A DNA stretch of 64,000 bases from Marinobacter salexigens. Its GTDB lineage: Bacteria; Pseudomonadota; Gammaproteobacteria; Pseudomonadales; Oleiphilaceae. A program made the translations under genes and the position numbers. The stretch lies in contig NZ_JAHKPV010000021.1 of the NCBI RefSeq assembly GCF_018860765.1, positions 551,845 to 615,844 on the forward strand. The letters run 5' to 3'. Below the pieces are notes generated by a model. That model did no database searches. It was not told the DNA's origin and saw only the letters and a program-made list of their open reading frames with translations. Shown piece by piece: positions 9,401-18,392 of this stretch. Positions within the stretch are counted from its first letter, which is position 1, and each line of letters begins with the position of its first letter.

Positions 9401-12400
9401 ACTGACGTTTTGCGGAGCAAAGAATATCTCTGACGGGTTGTCGTTTTCAGTGACCACCGGCTGCGCAGTAAATTTAACCGTACCGCTGTGGTGCTTTGGT
9501 ACAGTGATTTGAACTGCATCTTCGCCAGTTTTTTCGAGATCAGCTTTTGTGATTACCCAGACACGGCCCTCACCACTGCCCCCTAATGCAGGGCCAGCGT
9601 TTTTCAGATTGAAGCCTTCAGGCAGATTACTGATACGCAAGGTGACGGTTTCTGATTTATCAACGACACCAGAAACACCCGTTTCACCGGATTTAAACTC
9701 GGTGATTAAATCACTGAGCGTGACTTTTAACTGTCCAGAGTCTTGGTCATTCGCATCTTCTATGTAAACTTTGTCTTGCACCAGCTCCAATCTTGGATCA
9801 TCCGGCACACCTTGTACCTGAACCTCTGTTGGCAGAGTTTGGCTCTTGCTTGGATCCGAATGCGTAATCGTCTTCGAATCACCGTTACTATCAATGTACT
9901 CTAGGGTATCGACAGACTGTGCGGTGATATCAAGGTTAATAGTGACGTTGCTGTCTTTTGGTGGCGTTATCGTTGGCTGATTAGCCTTATCAAAGTTAAT
10001 AATTTCAACTGATGTATTCCCAGCGCTACCGGTAAATGCACCTTGAGTAGATACACCTAACTCATTGAAATACCAATAGTCTACGGTCGCTCCTACTGGA
10101 ATGTTATCAATAGTGACATTAAAAGTTTCGTCAAGACCGCTACTGGTCGGATTAATATTAAGAGCTACCGATGTGTCTTCAGGTGTTTTTATAATCGCAT
10201 CCACTTTCAGCGTTACCTGATCGGCACGGGGGTCGATGATCAGGTTGGTCAGCCAGGACTCACCAGAAACTTCTAGTTCAGTTGCTTCACCATCATCTTC
10301 ATCATAGTCGATGGCACCGGCTTGAACCTTAATCTTAACCACACCCGACCAATGTTCTGGCCCCTTAAACTGCACTGTGTCCAAGTACTGCATGGGGATT
10401 TTTACTGGCTCGCCAGCGAAAGGTAGAGTAAAGATTGTCGTGCCGTCACTGTAAGTGAAGACGCTGCCATCCAAAGTTCCATCCGTAGTTGCACCAGAAC
10501 GCGCATCGTTATTAACGGTCATATATGGCGTCAACAATGCAAAGGTATCTTCGCTGCGGCCATCATCCGTGTTTTCAGCCCAGCCACCATTATCCACCCA
10601 CTTGCCATCTTCGTTAGACCAACCGGCGCTGAGTTTGAAGCCTGACGACGCTTCATCACCTAAGGCAAACCATCCATCCTCTTCGCCTTTGGTTTGGTAG
10701 ACGTGATCGCCAACCATGGTGACATCATTGCCATCAGCATCGTCCGAATCTGTATCAACGTTTTCGGCAACGGGCTTAACCACAACAGTTAACGTTTCTG
10801 TCTGGCTTTCCGGATCACTTGATGAACCACCAGAAATAATACTGTGGTCAACACTGGTGACCTTAACCTCCAGATCAATGTCTTTACTGCTGTGCGCAGG
10901 TGAAGTGACGGTGAACTCTTTGAGGATATCTTCACGCTGTGAAGTGGTGAGATTAGAGTCCGTGAAGGTGATTGTGTACTCATTACCATTCCAGCTACCT
11001 GTCCACCCGGCACTTGTTGATGGTGCCATCGTCCATTGCTGGTCGTCGGTGTTCGACCATGTGTTTTGCCCGGCATCACGCGTCCAGCCTGTTGGCACAG
11101 TGAAAGACACTTCCGTAATCACTTCACCCAGAGTGCCTGATGCTGTGCTGTCATCAGTGACCTTTATGTTTTCAAGGAACGCAATCGCCTCATCTTCAAG
11201 GCCTTCTGTGCCTTCTATCGCTACGTCGCCTGCAACTGGATTTACCCGCAATTCAAGTGTAATGCGGTCTTTTTCAATTAGACCGACACTATCTCCGGCA
11301 TCCGTGTCTTTATCCTGCGCTTTTAGAGTGACGGTAATGTCTGACATATCACCGCTGAAGTCTTTCGGTGGGGTGATATTGATATCAGGCAGTCCGTTAT
11401 CCGAAGTGCTTAAACCCGGCGCCTCAATGCTTATCACATGGCTTGGGCCAGTGACCGTAGTGCCATTCACGACTGTATCTTTCGGCAAGCCAGTAATTTC
11501 AAACCAGCGCGTTTCACTGCCATCAAGATCCCCGCCAGCCACATCGTCACCTGAACGACCATCTACATAATTATCTGGATAGTTAACCGTTAGCTTGTCT
11601 TTCAGATTAAACGTAGTGTCTTCGCTCATTTCATAGCTTTGATCATCCTTGTCGGTGTCAACTTTCAGCTCTATTGGGTCGGTAACAGCTTTTACATTAA
11701 CGTTGATAGTTTGCGTACTTGTTGCCCCGCCAACGCCCATTAGCTGTTCACCTTGAGCATCCACCTCGTAACTATCAACCGACACTTCAGTTTTGAAGTT
11801 TTCATGGCGCTCAGCAGGTGGTTGAACCTGTAATCCTTCGTACTGCTCTGCAGTCAGGTAGTGGACACCGTTCGAAGTGTCTTCTGCAGGCAGGCCAATA
11901 TCTAAATGCCAATCCAGTGGCTTCTTGTCTGTTTCATTATCGACAATGACAAACTGAAAACCGCCACTGGCGTTAGGTGCTAAAACGGTGCCATCTGCCA
12001 GCTGTAGTTCCGGCGTGGAAGCAGCCGCCAACTCTTTGAATTCAATGGTGATGGCGCCCAGCAGTTCCGAGGTGCCATTGTTCTCCGGGCCTGTGCCATC
12101 GTCTTTTACTTTGGGCACATGAAGCCCCAAAGCTATGGACACATCCTCTGGCGTTTCCACGCTGTAGTTGTAGTCACCAGCTTTTAACGATCCATCGGGA
12201 TCTACAGCGGTATCGTCTGGATAATTTCCACTTTCATCTGCAAATAATGGCTTATCTGCCACCGGTTTAACGGTAACATTCACTGTACGTTCGTAACTAC
12301 CACTCGCAGTTGTGACGGTATAGGTGTAGCTGTCATCTCCACGGTAGTCTTCGTGCGGCTCATAAGTGATGGTACCGTCATTACCAACTGTGACAGTTCC

Positions 12401-15400
12401 GTGATCGGCGTTAGTTGTTACTGAGGTGGTGGTTTGATTTACGTCTGCATTGCTAAAGCTAACAGAGCCATCTTCGTTTACCTCTAAATCACGATCACCC
12501 GTAGCGGGCGTATCATCCACTACTTCTACTTTAAACTTCAGGTCAACCGAGTCGCCGTCACCATCGGTAGCGGTGATATCGAACGGTAAAACGATATTGT
12601 CGGCCGTTTCGCCATCAGCATTCAAAGTGTGGTCCAGCGGGCCCTGCAAAGTGAACTCATAGCTTGGTGTGCCATCTGTAGCCACTTTAAGCTCGATGGT
12701 GAAGATGTCTTTGGCACCAGCTTTAGCAGTGATGGTGTGACCATCGGTGCTAGGTGCATAAGTCAAATCTGTAGTACCCGACTTCAGCCCTAAGTCGATA
12801 AGGTCTTGGATATTGCTACTATTAAACGTAAGACCTATATCACCAACAGCATTCACCGCGCCATCAGCACCGAAGTCAATCGGTAGGTTTTTGCCATCGG
12901 TTAATTTGCTTGGATCACTTTCACTACCTGAAGCCAGATATTTTTCATCAACAACGGCGTTATCACTTACATAACCATCACCGCCCACTTCACTGCCATC
13001 AATCGTTGGACCGTCGTCTTTGAACGTAAATTGACCACCTATGTCAACACCATCAGATTTGTCTGTATCACCGTCACCATCCACGGCAGTAGCGTGAAGC
13101 TTGATGGTTCCTGAAGCGATCGTAACTTCGTCATCAGGGTCGTCCGTGTCCGTGTGCTGTAATGAACGGCTTTGAGTCAGGGTTGCTTCGCCAACGCTGT
13201 TCACACTAATCGTAAACGCCAGATTTCCGCCTACATCGGTTCGGCCTTCCACTTCACCCGAGCCGTTGATGCTTAAAACAATGTCTTCCCCGGTGGCTGT
13301 GTCTATCAGGCCAGTGCTTATCGCTGGATCAATATCCAGGTTGTATACCAATGCATCGATACCTGCCGCGCCATCGGCTCCATAATCCGGGGCTTTGAAA
13401 GCACCCGCAAACGCGATTGCACTCGACGGCATACCTAAAGAGGTTTCATCAACAATAACCTCGGGTGCGGTGAAGCCTGCTTCCACTTCAATCGCCGGGC
13501 CATCATCCTTAAACACCAGTTTGTCGCCCAAGCTGATACTGGCACCGGCTTCATCCCCGTCGCCATCGGTCGCGGTCGCTTTTAGGCTTAGCGCGTTTTC
13601 AGCCAGACTGACTGCGTCATCATGATCGCTTGTATCTGGGTGACTAAGCGCGCGCGATTGGGTTAGGGTTACTTTGCCGGTGTTGCTATCCACATTGGCG
13701 ATAAACGCCAGTTCTCCATCTGTGTCGGTACGGCCTTCCACTTCACCCGACCCATTGATGCTTAAAACAATCGCCTGCCCGGTGGCAGTGTCTGTCAGGC
13801 CAGTCACTATCGCTGGATCAATATCCAAGCTGTAAACCAGCGCATCAGTACTTGCCGCGCCATCTTCTCCATAAGATGGGGCTTTGAAAGCACCTGCAAA
13901 CGCAATTGCACTCGACGGCGTACCTAAAGAGGTTTCATCAACAATAACCTCTGGTGCGGTGAAGCCTGCTTCCACTTCAATCGCTGGGCCATCATCCTTA
14001 AACACCAGTTTGTCGCCCAGACTGATGCTCGCACTGTTTTCATCACCGTCACCATCGGTAGCACTGGCTTTCAGCTTCAATGTGTTCTCGACAAGGCTAA
14101 CCGCATCATCAGGATTGGTTTTATCCGGATGTTTAAGTGCTCGCGCCTGAGTTAGGGTTACTTCGCCACTGGTACTATCGACACCTACAGTAAAGGCCAA
14201 GTCACCACTTTCGGTGCGGCCTTCAACCTCGCCCGGCGCGCTGATTGTCAGCTCAATCTTTTCGCCCGTTGCGGTATCAATCAAACCTGTTGCTAGCGTG
14301 GTGTCAATTTCAAAGCTATACACCAACCCGTTTGAGCTAGCAGCTCCGTCGGCACCGTATGCAGTGTCAAAAGCATCTGCAAAGCTCACCGCAGTAGCCG
14401 GAACGCCTAACGTCGTTTCATCAACTTCAACAGAGTGAGTAACAGTCTTTTCGGAAACAGCAGGCTCATCATCGATAATATTGATTTCGAGTGTGCCATT
14501 TTGACTATTGTTACCCGCATCAAGCACCTCCAAATCAATCGAATCAAAACCGTTCAGATCGCCATCCGAACCGGGCGCCGTATTATCAAAGCGGGTATCT
14601 AGCTCATAGCTATAGTTGAGTTCGCCACCAACGATGGTGCTGTCAACTTCATCCGGCGTAAAGCCGTTCAGGGTCAGCTTGCCGTAATCGGTATCGAGAA
14701 CAACGGCTGTATTTTCCAAATCCGCCAACTGGGTTAGATCGAAGGTTTGGCCATGCACGTTGACGCTTATCAGGCCGTCTAGCGCTGTAACTGTAATCTC
14801 GCCCTCTACTGTTTTGCTCTGCGTAGGGGTGTCAGCTATTAATCCAGATTCATAAACCGTCGCATGGCCTGCGGTAATGATATCGTTTGGATCATCTGGA
14901 CCGTTTTCGTCTTTAGGTATGATTGTAGGCTCGCTATCACTCACACCATTAATAGTAATAACCAAAGTGGCGTCATCAGCGCCACCTTCTCGGTCCGTCA
15001 TGGTATAGCTAAAGATGTCTTCTAGCGTTTCTCCGTCTTTCAGCGCACGAACATCTGGGTTGGTCTTATCAGGAACATAGGTATAGCTGCCGTCTGCTTG
15101 CAGCTTTAAAGTGCCGTAGTCACCAACAATGTCAGTATCGAGCCCACCTACATTGGTGGGCTTGCTACCACCAGCAACTATGCCGGTAACAAAAAGTTGA
15201 TCACCATCCGGATCCACATCATTTTTAAGCACCCCATTCCTCGGATTTACGACTAGAGGGGTATCTTCATCTGTGCTGCCACTGTCGTCTGCAGCCGTTG
15301 GAGCCGGGTTGGTCACTGTCCAGGTAAAACTATGCTGAGTGCTGTTTCCGGCAGGGTCGGAAACCGTGATCGTTACTTCGTATTCCCCGTTGCCTATATT

Positions 15401-16876
15401 GCCGGTCTGGCTGGCGGAGCTATGAATCCTTCCGCTGATAACACCCGTGCCCGGGTCTATCGTTAAGCCGCCAGGCAGATTGGCCGCGCTGTAGATCAAA
15501 TTGCTTCCGCTGTAGGTGTCGCTAAACTTCCCACTGAGATCAAGGTTTATGTGGTCAGCATCTTGGTCGTTTTGGGGGTCCAACGCGCCTGTAAGCAAAG
15601 GTGGGAGAGTATCTATCGGCTTTTCATCACGATCATTACTGCTGTTGCCTACCGGGTCCGTGATGCTGGCCTCAACGGTTACTTCCCTCTGGCCCGGGCT
15701 AACCGGAACCTGCACACGTACGCCGTTATCGATATCTTCTTGGGTCACAGGGCGCTCAAGTAGCACACCACCATTTGGAGTCTTGACCTGCAGTAAGTCG
15801 CCCACCTTGACCGTGTCTTTATCCAAGGTAACTTTCGCTGGCACTTTGCCGTTAGAAACTTCCGATTCGCTGTAAATGCCCTCCGGGCCAGCACCTTCAA
15901 GCTCAATGCTAAGTATCGGCTTTGTTACTTCTACACCGTAAGGCCTCTCTGCATCAGCGGTAAGCGGGCCGTCTTCGTCATAGTCCCTCGTGACGGTTGC
16001 TTCAACGGTTCTGTCTTGTACAAGCTCACTTCCGGGAACCTCCGCCTGCCAAGTTTTACCGTCCGGATTCACCGTTGTCTCATAGACTTTTCCGTTTACG
16101 GTGATGGTCACTTTATCTCCGGGCTGGGCATCACCACCTACGGTGCCTGTCAGAGTAACTGTCTGTTCAGCTTCAGCTGCGCTGATAATGTCATCATCTG
16201 CAATCACATCAATAGAAATGCTCAGCTCTGGTCGATCACCGCCATCGCCAGGCTCTTCATCACCGTTGTCCGGTTGATCTCCATCGCCCGGCTGCTCATC
16301 CCCTCCGGGCTGTTCGCCACCATCATCTGGCTCTTGCCCGCTATCTCCCGGTTGGTCGTTATTGCCGCCAGAGAGATCAACCTCACCAAGGTACTCATCA
16401 TTTCTATTAGCGAGGTGCTCATCGCGAAACCCGTTCTCAAGTTCCCTTTGTGGCAGGCTCAATCCAAGCGGCCGCAGCACTTCATGAATGCGCGCAACGG
16501 TTACGGGGGTGAAGCCATCCGCTTCGATTATTTCGCCGATGCGCACCAACTGTACAAAACCATGCCCTTCAGGCAAGGCGCTCTGGCCGGATTGTGATGG
16601 AGAGTCCGCTACCGGTTGATCATTAGATTCAAGAGGCGCAAGGTTTTCACTCTGCTCAACGAGGTTTGCTCTCTCGTCAGCTGTCACCTGTTGTTCGCCT
16701 AAAAACGTTAGCTGCTGGTTGTCGCCAAAATCCAGAGCGACACGCGCTCCTTTCTCCAGAACCAGTGTTTCATCGATAGCCAGCTGGTCGCCCACTTCAA
16801 GCGCGCGGCGCTCACCGTTTGCGTTTTCAGCCCAAGCTTGTCCGACTAGGGATACAACAGTTGCCAGAGTAGTCAT
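6497..16876 (-). CDS. Giant LapA/BapA-like repeat adhesin with N-terminal retention module
   Basis: A 3459-residue type I-secreted adhesin. Residues 1 to about 70 (VVSLVGQAWAENANGERRAL, LDFGDNQQLTFLGEQQV) match the retention module that plugs the outer-membrane channel in LapA-type adhesins. An acidic Gly/Pro/Asp-rich linker spans about 175-215. Ig-like and cadherin-like units follow, a VCBS-like unit near 520, DUF5801-like repeats at about 807-1450, and a long array of diverse beta-sandwich units. The last ~125 residues (from GADKFLWEGEAINGFGGEDT) form the C-terminal secretion region, with only one RTX-like glycine turn. GAGG precedes the ATG by 5 bases. It is the last gene of its own secretion operon. 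Oddity: no TAAG-type LapG cleavage site is visible in the first 250 residues. Likely role: surface attachment and biofilm formation. Confidence 0.9.
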   Translation of the reverse strand: MTTLATVVSLVGQAWAENANGERRALEVGDQLAIDETLVLEKGARVALDFGDNQQLTFLGEQQVTADERANLVEQSENLAPLESNDQPVADSPSQSGQSALPEGHGFVQLVRIGEIIEADGFTPVTVARIHEVLRPLGLSLPQRELENGFRDEHLANRNDEYLGEVDLSGGNNDQPGDSGQEPDDGGEQPGGDEQPGDGDQPDNGDEEPGDGGDRPELSISIDVIADDDIISAAEAEQTVTLTGTVGGDAQPGDKVTITVNGKVYETTVNPDGKTWQAEVPGSELVQDRTVEATVTRDYDEDGPLTADAERPYGVEVTKPILSIELEGAGPEGIYSESEVSNGKVPAKVTLDKDTVKVGDLLQVKTPNGGVLLERPVTQEDIDNGVRVQVPVSPGQREVTVEASITDPVGNSSNDRDEKPIDTLPPLLTGALDPQNDQDADHINLDLSGKFSDTYSGSNLIYSAANLPGGLTIDPGTGVISGRIHSSASQTGNIGNGEYEVTITVSDPAGNSTQHSFTWTVTNPAPTAADDSGSTDEDTPLVVNPRNGVLKNDVDPDGDQLFVTGIVAGGSKPTNVGGLDTDIVGDYGTLKLQADGSYTYVPDKTNPDVRALKDGETLEDIFSYTMTDREGGADDATLVITINGVSDSEPTIIPKDENGPDDPNDIITAGHATVYESGLIADTPTQSKTVEGEITVTALDGLISVNVHGQTFDLTQLADLENTAVVLDTDYGKLTLNGFTPDEVDSTIVGGELNYSYELDTRFDNTAPGSDGDLNGFDSIDLEVLDAGNNSQNGTLEINIIDDEPAVSEKTVTHSVEVDETTLGVPATAVSFADAFDTAYGADGAASSNGLVYSFEIDTTLATGLIDTATGEKIELTISAPGEVEGRTESGDLAFTVGVDSTSGEVTLTQARALKHPDKTNPDDAVSLVENTLKLKASATDGDGDENSASISLGDKLVFKDDGPAIEVEAGFTAPEVIVDETSLGTPSSAIAFAGAFKAPSYGEDGAASTDALVYSLDIDPAIVTGLTDTATGQAIVLSINGSGEVEGRTDTDGELAFIANVDSNTGKVTLTQSRALSHPDTSDHDDAVSLAENALSLKATATDGDGDEAGASISLGDKLVFKDDGPAIEVEAGFTAPEVIVDETSLGMPSSAIAFAGAFKAPDYGADGAAGIDALVYNLDIDPAISTGLIDTATGEDIVLSINGSGEVEGRTDVGGNLAFTISVNSVGEATLTQSRSLQHTDTDDPDDEVTIASGTIKLHATAVDGDGDTDKSDGVDIGGQFTFKDDGPTIDGSEVGGDGYVSDNAVVDEKYLASGSESDPSKLTDGKNLPIDFGADGAVNAVGDIGLTFNSSNIQDLIDLGLKSGTTDLTYAPSTDGHTITAKAGAKDIFTIELKVATDGTPSYEFTLQGPLDHTLNADGETADNIVLPFDITATDGDGDSVDLKFKVEVVDDTPATGDRDLEVNEDGSVSFSNADVNQTTTSVTTNADHGTVTVGNDGTITYEPHEDYRGDDSYTYTVTTASGSYERTVNVTVKPVADKPLFADESGNYPDDTAVDPDGSLKAGDYNYSVETPEDVSIALGLHVPKVKDDGTGPENNGTSELLGAITIEFKELAAASTPELQLADGTVLAPNASGGFQFVIVDNETDKKPLDWHLDIGLPAEDTSNGVHYLTAEQYEGLQVQPPAERHENFKTEVSVDSYEVDAQGEQLMGVGGATSTQTINVNVKAVTDPIELKVDTDKDDQSYEMSEDTTFNLKDKLTVNYPDNYVDGRSGDDVAGGDLDGSETRWFEITGLPKDTVVNGTTVTGPSHVISIEAPGLSTSDNGLPDINITPPKDFSGDMSDITVTLKAQDKDTDAGDSVGLIEKDRITLELRVNPVAGDVAIEGTEGLEDEAIAFLENIKVTDDSTASGTLGEVITEVSFTVPTGWTRDAGQNTWSNTDDQQWTMAPSTSAGWTGSWNGNEYTITFTDSNLTTSQREDILKEFTVTSPAHSSKDIDLEVKVTSVDHSIISGGSSSDPESQTETLTVVVKPVAENVDTDSDDADGNDVTMVGDHVYQTKGEEDGWFALGDEASSGFKLSAGWSNEDGKWVDNGGWAENTDDGRSEDTFALLTPYMTVNNDARSGATTDGTLDGSVFTYSDGTTIFTLPFAGEPVKIPMQYLDTVQFKGPEHWSGVVKIKVQAGAIDYDEDDGEATELEVSGESWLTNLIIDPRADQVTLKVDAIIKTPEDTSVALNINPTSSGLDETFNVTIDNIPVGATVDYWYFNELGVSTQGAFTGSAGNTSVEIINFDKANQPTITPPKDSNVTINLDITAQSVDTLEYIDSNGDSKTITHSDPSKSQTLPTEVQVQGVPDDPRLELVQDKVYIEDANDQDSGQLKVTLSDLITEFKSGETGVSGVVDKSETVTLRISNLPEGFNLKNAGPALGGSGEGRVWVITKADLEKTGEDAVQITVPKHHSGTVKFTAQPVVTENDNPSEIFFAPQNVSFDITPAPEATLSIRSNLIEDTIGELELTPVGDDPDEYISAVRIAENDVTAAGVSLYDADDNPLTASGGFYTITNIGTTGAPVVKVKGPANYRGEKTLNIEYEVTDPVTSGSGPAFTSDWQKQAHTLNFASVTDEIDLTLGAITGGTTDDGVTTAEKDATVTVGLKITQKPDADANNQPDADGSEKFIHVVISDVPAGVSVNGAIETAPGEWLITVNGANGIPFDTADLTHNLEFVVSGYASDFEQPITITTYTQDTGAETIEEDSITWTLKYEPGTGPDEVDLPELALTAIDTPQTEDQSFVLSEVVSGQVTGGSTTAPFDLTVSIRTTPDDETEYAGMTRTLVTEGGQQVALWTATVSGVTQADAQTKLEGLLSGITVMPPQDANSNNLAGGTLDFDVNVSAHAQGVSRDAQATVEVDIAPVTDDLIITVSENVVDERENIDLTISLSSENGADGTLGAPDAGWTVVGDKVFIHIADGLDGELYVNGTENLGSVTAPTGAPAGLTEGKYYEVSVADLDKLQFRPDAGKPFQTGSLGVTAWAEHLENSSGGSKVSTGEGSLTIEKSNSGYEVTITAEGDEAQVSGDKSKAIELEITGQGLVDPTEEVSSAYISGLPSGFTVYAGPDATSATMANNAGNETWVVPVTNDALPEYIAILPPANWSGSLTGLNLTVLSGHAGLAPTPTELPIDFEVTPVASGIALSPTLSFGDAGELIALNLNASMKDPIAATGAGDDAHTERTELRLTGFPGGEKVQFFIGTEVGDGTLDGRVTYDGGSNEYTIRDLTQTELDSLQLVHGTTSGTEQVGIAAKTYEVDGSGNQVSGFSDEVTSTMDINVSPVVATSGADKFLWEGEAINGFGGEDTVQLRFGDELGSGDFSKLENIEAIDMQDSGDNKIEGLSLEDVISMTDEDNLLTISGDADDSISLDASSGWASAGQEGGYDVYTASVDGSVAATLHIQPDVVIVE
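12500..14460 (-). repeat. Tandem DUF5801-like repeats inside the adhesin gene
   Basis: Four tandem units carry the marks VDETxLGxP, GADGAA, DTATG, GSGEVEGRT, ATDGDGD and KLVFKDDGP. The DNA of units two and three is nearly identical over long stretches: the segment starting TACCTAAAGAGGTTTCATCA at 13921 recurs at 13432 with few changes, an exact offset of 489 bases (163 codons). The first unit is offset by 483 bases and is more divergent, and the fourth (from about 13010) is more divergent still. High DNA identity between inner units indicates recent duplication or gene conversion and a potential for repeat-number change. Confidence 0.85.
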
Positions 16877-16937
16877 AAGGACCTCAAAATGTGGTTACTC
16901 ATGCAGTTTCAATTTCAATGCAGGTAACGGATCGATT

Positions 16938-18392
16938 TCAGCGTTCGCTCAAAGCGTTAGCTTTGGCACGCAGTAATGGTTTGAGCAAATAAGACAAAAT
17001 GCTCTTTTTGCCGGTCATGATGTCCAGTTGTGCAGTCATGCCCGGAATAACAGATAAATGCTGTGCCGAGTCTTTTCCGGTGGTTACGGCGCGCACGAGG
17101 TAAAACGTGTTATCGCGATCGTCGGTGATGGTGTCGGCGCTGATGTGTTGAATCGTTGCGGAGATGCCGCCATAAATAGAAAAGTCGTAGGCGTGCAATT
17201 TGATGGTCGCTGGCAAACCGGGGCGCAAGAAGGCGATATCTTTAGGCGCTATTTTGGCTTCCACCAGCAGGCGATCATCGCTCGGAACAATCTCTACAAC
17301 CGCATTCCCCGGTTGAACGACACCGCCAATCGTGTTTAGCAACACGCGCTGAACCGTGCCATTTACAGGCGAGCGAATTTCAGAAAGCTTCACCTTGTCA
17401 GCCAGCCCGGCAACACTCTTTTCCAAGCTGTTCAACTGTGAACTTGCGTCACTAAGCTCTGCTCGCCATTGGTTGCGGATAGAGGACTCAACCTCTAACA
17501 ATCGGGACTCAGCCTCCTGAATACTGGCCTTCACCTGCCTAACCCGGGCAGCCGCCTGAAGGCGTTCACCGTCTGCTGCGGCTTGGTCCCGCTGCAAACG
17601 CAAAATTTCTATTTCCGAAACGGCGCCAGAGGCTAGCAAGGGCTTGGTTGCCTGCAATTCCCGTGTCGACATGCGGTAGGACTGCTCCGCAGCAGTCTCC
17701 CTCGCTCGCACTTCGCTTAATTCTTGCTCCCGTTGAGCAATCTGTTCCCGGGCAACCGCCAAGCGCTCTTGCAGCTCCTTGAGGCTGGCCTTGTAATAAC
17801 CTTCCTCCTGCTGCAAGACCTGTTGCTGTACGGGTGTTACTGCCTCGCTGTAATTCAACTGAAGTGGCTCGCTATGGATCAATGCTTGCAGCCGTTTCAC
17901 TTTGGCGGCCAGTGCAAATGCCCGCACGCTGCCTTCCTGAAAACTGGCCATAAAGCGTGTTGGGTCTATGCGCACCAGCAGGTCGCCCTTGCTGACGCTG
18001 GCACCCTCATCTACAAACACTTCCTCAATCACACCGCCATCGGCGGACTGAATAACCTGAAGCTGTCGGGAGGGAATAACCTTACCCTCGCCCCGTGTCA
18101 CTTCATCGATCGGCGCAAACGCAGCCCAGACAATCAGAACCATAAACGTCAGTGCGATGCCGTACAGCAAGCTGCGGGCACGCAGGGTGCTTTGCTGCTC
18201 CATGGCCTGATCCGCATCCGTAGGCCAGTGCCGTGAGTTGCTGCGAAATGCGGAAAAAAACGGCCGAAACAAGCGATTGATAAAACCTTTCCCCCGAGCT
18301 CCAACGGCGTCAGCCTTGCTCAAACGTTCAAATGCCTGTTGCTCAAGCTCTTTCTGGGCGGCCTTCTCTGCAATCTTCGCATCGTTGCTCAT
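16938..18392 (-). CDS. HlyD-family periplasmic adaptor of the adhesin type I secretion system (LapC-like)
   Basis: A 484-residue membrane fusion protein. One membrane segment (LLYGIALTFMVLIVWAAFAP, about residues 75-95) is followed by the HlyD biotinyl-lipoyl half-motif GEGKVIPSRQLQVIQSADG. A long coiled-coil hairpin rich in Glu, Gln and Arg comes next (about 170-330), then a second lipoyl half (SPVNGTVQRVLLNTIGGVV) and a C-terminal beta domain. It bridges the inner-membrane ABC transporter and the outer-membrane TolC-like channel. Its start overlaps the ABC-transporter stop by 4 bases, indicating translational coupling, and the adhesin gene begins 61 bases downstream. Partners are inferred from operon order, which matches lapBC-type systems. 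Confidence 0.93.
   Translation of the reverse strand: MSNDAKIAEKAAQKELEQQAFERLSKADAVGARGKGFINRLFRPFFSAFRSNSRHWPTDADQAMEQQSTLRARSLLYGIALTFMVLIVWAAFAPIDEVTRGEGKVIPSRQLQVIQSADGGVIEEVFVDEGASVSKGDLLVRIDPTRFMASFQEGSVRAFALAAKVKRLQALIHSEPLQLNYSEAVTPVQQQVLQQEEGYYKASLKELQERLAVAREQIAQREQELSEVRARETAAEQSYRMSTRELQATKPLLASGAVSEIEILRLQRDQAAADGERLQAAARVRQVKASIQEAESRLLEVESSIRNQWRAELSDASSQLNSLEKSVAGLADKVKLSEIRSPVNGTVQRVLLNTIGGVVQPGNAVVEIVPSDDRLLVEAKIAPKDIAFLRPGLPATIKLHAYDFSIYGGISATIQHISADTITDDRDNTFYLVRAVTTGKDSAQHLSVIPGMTAQLDIMTGKKSILSYLLKPLLRAKANALSER

Noticed and set aside
12500..14460. Regular DNA repeats as a CRISPR array.
   Set aside because: Units are 483-489 bases, in frame and protein-coding; no short repeats with unique spacers exist anywhere in the window.
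14800..14900. TAGH in the adhesin (IITAGHATVY) as a LapG-type cleavage site.
   Set aside because: Lies about 665 residues into the protein, inside the repeat region, and lacks the double alanine; LapG sites follow the N-terminal retention module.
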